The position numbers and the translations under genes were made by a program. A DNA stretch of 19,039 nt from the NCBI GenBank assembly GCA_028291845.1, contig JAQGNM010000437.1, forward strand, positions 1 through 19,039. The letters run 5' to 3'. Below are positions 14,899-19,039 of this stretch, piece by piece; the first letter of the stretch is position 1; the number at the start of each line of letters is the position of its first letter. Under the pieces are notes generated by a model. That model searched no databases and had not been told where the DNA came from. It saw nothing but the letters and a program-made list of their open reading frames with translations. This DNA is from Massilia sp. GTDB lineage: Bacteria; Pseudomonadota; Gammaproteobacteria; Burkholderiales; Burkholderiaceae_D.

Positions 14899-14931
14899 CA
14901 GGGGGACTGGCGACCGCAGGGTGCCTGTCCC
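14897..14931 (-). repeat. GGGACAGGC...CCTGCT palindromic repeat, copy 3 (inverted)
   Basis: The reverse complement begins GGGACAGGCACC and ends CCAGTCCCCCTGCT, the same asymmetric consensus as copies 1 and 2. The element begins inside the dnaE2 TAG stop codon. It is inverted relative to copy 4, 51 bp away. Confidence 0.85.
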
Positions 14932-14944
14932 ATGGGTGAGCAGG

Positions 14945-14969
14945 AGCAAACTAAGCGAGTTAGTTTGCT
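14945..14969. repeat. Hairpin between the inverted repeat pair
   Basis: AGCAAACTAA, loop GCGAG, then TTAGTTTGCT: a perfect 10-bp stem lying between copies 3 and 4 of the palindromic repeat. No T-run follows. Confidence 0.7.
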
Positions 14970-14982
14970 TCGATTCTAAGAT

Positions 14983-15018
14983 GGGACAGGCACCCTGCGG
15001 GTGCCTGTCCCCCTGCTG
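14983..15018 (+). repeat. GGGACAGGC...CCTGCTG palindromic repeat, copy 4
   Basis: The most perfect copy: GGGACAGGCACCC pairs fully with GGGTGCCTGTCCC around TGC, followed by CCTGCTG. It ends 11 bp before the stop codon of the convergent PRC-barrel gene. Confidence 0.88.
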
Positions 15019-15029
15019 TCCTCACCTGC

Positions 15030-15431
15030 TTATACGCCCGTGGTGCCGTAGTAACCGTGAATCTGCGACGCCCAGGTCTGATCCGCCATATCCGGCCAGT
15101 GATCGGTATCGAACCCCGGCGCCGCTTCGATCTTGGCCTTATCCATATTCAAGGTCATGCGGTGATTGGCGGTGTCGAGCGTCAGCGCTTGCCACGGCAC
15201 GGCGAACAGCTTTTCGCCGATGCCGAGCACGCCGCCGCTGGCCATCACCGCATAGGCGATTTTGCCGGTGCGCATGTCGAGCATGATTTCCTTGATCTCG
15301 CCCAGGTGTTCGTTTTTCAGGTTGTGAACGTGATCGCCAATCAGGGTGTCGGCGCCCATCAGCTCAGGGCCAGGGCCTTTGTTATTCTTGTTCGAGTACA
15401 TTCCGAAAGTATCGCGGTTCAAAATTGACAT
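15030..15431 (-). CDS. PRC-barrel domain protein
   Basis: This 133-residue soluble protein has no signal peptide. The PRC-barrel beta domain spans about 25-85: MGADTLIGDHVHN, LGEIKEIMLDMRTGKIAYAV, then GEKLFAVPWQALTLD. The tail, APGFDTDHWPDMADQTW ending HGYYGTTGV, matches a group of burkholderial PRC-barrel proteins with a conserved DHWP motif. PRC barrels occur in RimM and photosynthetic reaction centre H subunits and serve as protein- or RNA-interaction modules; the role of these stand-alone forms is unknown, and stress-linked expression is often assumed. A strong GGAGG (15437-15441) lies 5 nt before the ATG. It is 68 bp downstream of the M48 protease gene on the same strand and may be the last gene of that unit. 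Confidence 0.88.
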   Translation of the reverse strand: MSILNRDTFGMYSNKNNKGPGPELMGADTLIGDHVHNLKNEHLGEIKEIMLDMRTGKIAYAVMASGGVLGIGEKLFAVPWQALTLDTANHRMTLNMDKAKIEAAPGFDTDHWPDMADQTWASQIHGYYGTTGV

Positions 15432-15499
15432 GGTGGCCTCCGTGTTATGAAGAAGCCAGCATGGCCGCGCACAACGAACGGGTCTGTTCGCGCGCGCAC

Positions 15500-16546
15500 T
15501 TAGCGAGCCGCACGCAAGCGGGCGATGCGCTCGGCATTGCCGGGATGGCTAGATGCATAAGGCAAGGTTTGCCGCATCCAGGCCGGCATATTGTGTTGCG
15601 GATCGGCGTTGTTGACCGTGTCGAGCCATTCGAAGGTCTTGGCCAGCGGTTCCAGTGACCAGCCCTTGCTCTTGAGCACGGCGATGGCAAAGCTGTCGGC
15701 CTCGGTTTCCATCGCCCGCGAATAATGCAGATTGGCCAGCACCGCGGGGATGCCGGCGGCCACCGCGCTGAAGTCGCCCAGCAAAGCCGCCGAGGCCGCC
15801 GCCGTCAGCGATGAACGGGCCAGCACGCGCACGCTGTGGCGTCCCTGCACATGGCCGACTTCGTGAGCCAGCACGCCGGCCAGGGCGTCGTGGCTTTCCG
15901 CCGGCGTCAGCGACGAATCGTCGTACATGGCGCGCACCATCTGGTCGGTGATGACGATGGTGCCGTCCGGCAGCGCCAGTGCATTCGGGCCCAGCATGGG
16001 CGCGTTGTGCACCAGCAGGCGCAAGGGGTGGCGCGGCGCGGGCGGGCTGACCTCGGCCAGCACCGCGCGCACTTCGGCAATTCGCTGGTCGCTCAGGCGC
16101 GACGGCTGCAACAGCTTGTTTTGCAGGCCTTGCAAGGCGCTGGCGCCGATGCTGCGGTCCATCGAAGCGGGAATGTTGGCGGCGATTTTCTCCGCCGCCG
16201 CGGGCAGCACGTACCACCAGACTGCCGCGCCGACCGCCAGCAGGAGCACCAGCGCGGCCAGCGCCGCGTACCAGTGGCGCTGCCAGCGCAGCACCAGGCC
16301 GGGCTTGAAGCCGAGCGCCTGCGCCAGCGCCGCGCGAGCGGCCGGATCGGCCACTTCGCAGTGCCCGCCATCGGGCAGATACAGCAGCGCCGGCGCGTGC
16401 AGGAAGGGCTCGCCCAGCGTGACCTGGGCCAGCCGGTAGGCCTGGCTCACCGCGGCGCCGGCCAGATGGAGCATGCCGTTTTCGGCCTGCAATGTGACCA
16501 GCTGCAGCGCGCCGCTGCGGCCGTCGAAATAAAGGGCGTCGTGCAT
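15500..16546 (-). CDS. Membrane-anchored M48-family zinc metalloprotease
   Basis: This 348-residue protein has an N-terminal domain (about 1-88, beginning DALYFDGRSGALQLV) of the type found before M48 peptidases. A single transmembrane helix follows at about 93-114 (YAALAALVLLLAVGAAVWWYV), then a peptidase domain facing away from the N-terminus. The zinc site is H228-E229-x-x-H232 in LAHEVGHVQGRHS, with the third ligand E280 in METEADSFA. The ending SSHPGNAERIARL is characteristic of M48. The family (HtpX, BepA/YfgC, Ste24, Oma1) works in membrane and envelope protein quality control. It starts 6 bp after the DUF898 gene stops, so the two are an operon, probably functionally linked. The likely topology, inferred only, puts the protease domain in the periplasm. 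Confidence 0.92.
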   Translation of the reverse strand: MHDALYFDGRSGALQLVTLQAENGMLHLAGAAVSQAYRLAQVTLGEPFLHAPALLYLPDGGHCEVADPAARAALAQALGFKPGLVLRWQRHWYAALAALVLLLAVGAAVWWYVLPAAAEKIAANIPASMDRSIGASALQGLQNKLLQPSRLSDQRIAEVRAVLAEVSPPAPRHPLRLLVHNAPMLGPNALALPDGTIVITDQMVRAMYDDSSLTPAESHDALAGVLAHEVGHVQGRHSVRVLARSSLTAAASAALLGDFSAVAAGIPAVLANLHYSRAMETEADSFAIAVLKSKGWSLEPLAKTFEWLDTVNNADPQHNMPAWMRQTLPYASSHPGNAERIARLRAAR

Positions 16547-16552
16547 GGTGGC

Positions 16553-17737
16553 CTACAAGGAAAGATCGAAACCGAAGAAATCGGCGGCGCCGTCACCAAG
16601 GGCGCCGCCGCTGCCGGCGCTTGCTGCCGCCACCGCCAGCGCCGGCTCGAATCCGCCCTCGGCGATAATCGTCAGCGCGGCCAAACGGAACTTGTGGATG
16701 CGCACCACCGCGAAGGGCCGGAACAGGCCCAGGGTGACGACCGTCAGCAACACATTGACAATTTGCAGCCGCGCGAAGGCGCGCGCCGACATATCGCTTT
16801 GCATCGTGATGCCTGGAAAACTGGTGTTCGACCACACCAGGTTGGCGGTGCGCGCCACCATGTAGGGAAAAAGCAGCAATACACTGAGGTAGCCTGCGGC
16901 CACGCCGGCAAACGCCATGATGCCACCCATCACCGGATAGGTCTTGATGAGGTCCTTGAACAGCCACATGCTCGACGCGGCCGCGATGCCCAGCACGATG
17001 CCGATCAACAACACAAGCCCGAGAGCCACCAGATAAAAGCGGTAGAAGCGCCATGGCGACACATCGTAGGAAGAGCGCGCCGCGCCAAAGCGCACGTGGC
17101 CGTGCTGATAGGCTTTCAGGCGTCCGTACAACAGCGGAAAGGCCAGATAGAGCAGGCCGATCAGGCCGGCCGCCATCCCGCTGGGGTCGAGCGCCAGTGA
17201 AGCGGCGGGGGCGACGAACAGCACCAGGAAGGGCAGGAACACGGCGTAGGCGCCGGCGATCGAGCCGGTGAACGCGAACGGCACGCCGCGGTAGTAGGTG
17301 TTTTGCAGGCGAAAACGCATGGCGCCGCGCAGCAGCCAGGGCAGGGCCAGGAACAGCACGCCGATGATGCAGAGGGCCACCGCGGTGGAAAAACCGAAGG
17401 CGTAGTGGTACAAGCCCAGCATCACCACCGCCACCACGCGGCCGCGCAGAATCGCCAGCGGATCGCCGCGGAAATCGAACACCGCGCCGCCAATGCGCGT
17501 GTTGCGGTCAAAATACTGCAGGCGCCGCACCTTGGCCCAGGCCGAATAGATGCCCAGGGTGGCCACAATCAATAGCAAGTTGACGATCCAGATGCGGAAA
17601 TACTCCTTGCCGCTACCGGTGAACAGGGGGGCGAGGACGTCGGGCTGGCCGGCCGGAGCGGCGCCAAATGCGCTTTTCGGCAGCGCTTGTGCGCCAGGCG
17701 CGCTGCCCGCCGCTATGCCTTCTGAGAGCCCGTCCAT
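16553..17737 (-). CDS. yjgN: DUF898 / YjgN-family polytopic membrane protein
   Basis: This 394-residue inner-membrane protein has about eight hydrophobic segments and belongs to the YjgN (DUF898) family of unknown function. The first 30 residues are a low-complexity Gly/Ala/Pro tail. The recurring family unit is seen as VNLLLIVATLGIYSAW near 52-67, with AKVRRLQYFDRNT after it, and again near the C-terminus as VNVLLTVVTLGLFRPF with AVVRIHKFR after it, so the protein looks internally duplicated. FRLQNTYYRGVPFAFTGS is another family signature. An AAAGGG (17743-17748) precedes the ATG. It is the first gene of a leftward unit with the M48 protease, divergent from pyrG. A transporter or scaffold role is only a guess. 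Confidence 0.88.
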   Translation of the reverse strand: MDGLSEGIAAGSAPGAQALPKSAFGAAPAGQPDVLAPLFTGSGKEYFRIWIVNLLLIVATLGIYSAWAKVRRLQYFDRNTRIGGAVFDFRGDPLAILRGRVVAVVMLGLYHYAFGFSTAVALCIIGVLFLALPWLLRGAMRFRLQNTYYRGVPFAFTGSIAGAYAVFLPFLVLFVAPAASLALDPSGMAAGLIGLLYLAFPLLYGRLKAYQHGHVRFGAARSSYDVSPWRFYRFYLVALGLVLLIGIVLGIAAASSMWLFKDLIKTYPVMGGIMAFAGVAAGYLSVLLLFPYMVARTANLVWSNTSFPGITMQSDMSARAFARLQIVNVLLTVVTLGLFRPFAVVRIHKFRLAALTIIAEGGFEPALAVAAASAGSGGALGDGAADFFGFDLSL

Positions 17738-17839
17738 CGCTGCCCTTTGATAGTCTTTGGGAAAAATCGATTGTATCGGGCAAGACGAAAATTTGGAAAA
17801 TAATCAATGTCAGATTGGCAAAATAGAGACAGTGATAAT

Positions 17840-17881
17840 GCCGTGGCGCCGTGTTCGCGACTGCCATGACGGGCTTTTTTT
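17840..17881 (+). terminator. Imperfect hairpin with T7 tract upstream of pyrG
   Basis: CGTGGC pairs with GCCATG (one G-T) over a 15-nt loop, followed by ACGGGC and seven T residues. This has the shape of a weak intrinsic terminator on the plus strand. No upstream plus-strand gene is present, so it could be a leader attenuator, the end of a short RNA or a chance structure. Confidence 0.3.
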
Positions 17882-17915
17882 GCCTTGTTTTAGAGCAGTA
17901 ATTGCCATGATCGGA

Positions 17916-17921
17916 TATAAT
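17916..17921 (+). promoter_or_regulatory. Probable pyrG -10 element (TATAAT)
   Basis: A perfect TATAAT lies 37 bp before the pyrG ATG. No good -35 is seen at 16-18 bp spacing. Transcription would begin near the TTTCCC run at 17927-17932, ahead of a 5-bp hairpin (GTGCC ATTC GGCAC, 17937-17950). Confidence 0.5.
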
Positions 17922-17958
17922 TTCAATTTCCCGCACGTGCCATTCGGCACTACATGCA

Positions 17959-19039
17959 ATGACCAAATTTGTCTTCGTCACCGGTGGTGTCGTCTCTTCC
18001 CTGGGTAAGGGAATTGCAGCCGCTTCCCTCGCCGCTATCCTCGAATCGCGCGGGCTCAAAGTCACCATGCTCAAGCTCGATCCGTACATCAACGTCGATC
18101 CCGGCACCATGAGCCCCTTGCAGCACGGCGAAGTGTTCGTCACCGACGACGGCGCCGAGACCGACCTCGACCTCGGCCACTACGAGCGCTTCATCAGCAC
18201 CCGCATGCGCAAGGTGAACAACTTTACGACCGGCCAGATCTACGAATCGGTGATCCGCAAGGAACGCCGCGGCGAGTACCTCGGCAAGACGGTACAGGTC
18301 ATTCCGCACATCACCAACGAAATCCAGGATTACATCTACCGTGGCGCCGAAGGCGCCGATGTGGCGCTGGTGGAAATCGGCGGCACCGTCGGCGATATCG
18401 AGTCGCTGCCATTCCTGGAAGCGGCGCGCCAGTTGTCGCTGCGCGCGGGCCGCAAGTCGGCCGCGTTTGTCCACCTGACCCTGGTGCCTTACATCGCCTC
18501 GGCGGGCGAACTGAAAACCAAGCCGACCCAGCACAGCGTGCAAAAGCTGCGCGAGATCGGCATTTCGCCGAACGCCCTGCTGTGCCGCGCCGACCGCCCG
18601 ATCCCGGACGACGAACGGGCGAAAATTTCGCTGTTCTCGAACGTCGAAGAGCAGGCCGTCATTTCCGTATGGGACGTCGACACCATCTATAAAGTGCCGC
18701 AGATGCTGCACGACCAGGGCCTGGACGCCATCATCCTCGAAGCGCTGGGTCTGGAAGCGCCGCCGGCCGACCTGGCGGTGTGGACGCGCCTGATCCATTC
18801 GATGGAGCATCCGAAAGACGACGTCACCATCGGCATGGTCGGCAAGTATGTCGACCTGACCGAATCGTACAAGTCGCTCACCGAAGCGCTGCGCCACGCC
18901 GGCATCCACACCGAGAGCCGCGTCAACATCGAGTACCTCGATTCGGAAGACATCGAGAGCAAGGGTTGCGACCACCTGGCGAAGTACGATGCGATCCTGG
19001 TGCCGGGCGGCTTCGGCAAGCGCGGCGTGGAAGGCAAGA
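17959..19039 (+). CDS. pyrG: CTP synthase PyrG (N-terminal 360 codons, cut by window end)
   Basis: CTP synthase makes CTP from UTP with ATP and glutamine, the last step of de novo pyrimidine nucleotide synthesis, in the cytoplasm. The start MTKFVFVTGGVVSSLGKG contains the P-loop of the amidoligase domain. LDPYINVDPGTMSP, HGEVFVTDDGAETDLDLGHYERF and VALVEIGGTVGDIES are invariant family motifs. The glutaminase domain begins near residue 295 (TIGMVGKYVDL), and LVPGGFGKRG is visible just before the sequence ends. The catalytic Cys lies outside the window. The ATG at 17959 is in frame with the conserved N-terminus; another ATG 5 nt upstream is out of frame. No clear Shine-Dalgarno is seen, and a small hairpin occupies its usual place. 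Confidence 0.97.
   Translation, partial: MTKFVFVTGGVVSSLGKGIAAASLAAILESRGLKVTMLKLDPYINVDPGTMSPLQHGEVFVTDDGAETDLDLGHYERFISTRMRKVNNFTTGQIYESVIRKERRGEYLGKTVQVIPHITNEIQDYIYRGAEGADVALVEIGGTVGDIESLPFLEAARQLSLRAGRKSAAFVHLTLVPYIASAGELKTKPTQHSVQKLREIGISPNALLCRADRPIPDDERAKISLFSNVEEQAVISVWDVDTIYKVPQMLHDQGLDAIILEALGLEAPPADLAVWTRLIHSMEHPKDDVTIGMVGKYVDLTESYKSLTEALRHAGIHTESRVNIEYLDSEDIESKGCDHLAKYDAILVPGGFGKRGVEGK

Noticed and set aside
15836..17200. 454-codon plus-strand frame across the M48 and DUF898 genes
   Set aside because: Spans two convincing minus-strand genes and their junction; composition is that of a shadow frame.
1..19039. CRISPR arrays, tRNA/rRNA genes, insertion sequences, prophage genes or toxin-antitoxin pairs
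   Set aside because: None recognised by eye: no regularly spaced direct repeats, no cloverleaf-like sequence noticed, and no transposase, integrase or phage protein motifs on either strand.

Overview
The window is GC-rich, densely packed chromosomal DNA. Gene content and protein signatures suggest a betaproteobacterium of the Oxalobacteraceae (Massilia, Duganella or Janthinobacterium type). Clues are a 'Gram-negative porin' of the burkholderial type, a PRC-barrel protein ending in the burkholderial DHWP...Y pattern, a DUF898/M48 gene pair and a DnaE2 polymerase under a CTGT-N8-ACAG LexA box. The assignment rests on sequence resemblance only; no database search was possible.

Layout. Positions 1-3106 (+): the last codons of a DegP/HtrA-like protease, an OmpR-type response regulator, its histidine kinase, and a PhzF-family isomerase 8 bp behind the kinase. 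Positions 3314-4399 (-): an outer-membrane porin with two stacked hairpins at its 3' end. Positions 4712-6483 (+): modB and modC, overlapping by ATGA, with no modA. Positions 6561-8957 (-): a TonB-dependent receptor. Positions 9184-11612 (+): an aldehyde dehydrogenase and a short-chain dehydrogenase separated by three hairpins. Positions 11722-14898 (+): the error-prone polymerase dnaE2 behind a LexA box. Positions 15030-17737 (-): a PRC-barrel protein, a membrane-anchored M48 metalloprotease and a DUF898 (YjgN) membrane protein. From 17959 (+): pyrG, cut by the window end.

Most protein-coding genes belong to known families. The unusual material is between the genes. First, a palindromic repeat (GGGACAGGCACC ... 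GTCCCCCTGCTG) occurs four times and sits in all three convergent gene junctions of the window and nowhere else. Two of the four copies form an inverted pair around a third hairpin, and one copy overlaps the dnaE2 stop codon. Second, the porin and the aldehyde dehydrogenase carry the same two-hairpin architecture at their 3' ends. The stem sequences differ, but pairing is kept by compensatory changes, and the loop and linker are similar. These two repeat families are the best candidates for something undescribed.

Functional links. The protease and two-component genes look like an envelope-stress or signalling block. The porin, TonB receptor and ModBC all concern uptake. DnaE2 would supply SOS-inducible translesion synthesis but stands apart from the usual imuA-imuB partners. 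The DUF898/M48 pair looks like a two-gene membrane operon of unknown role.
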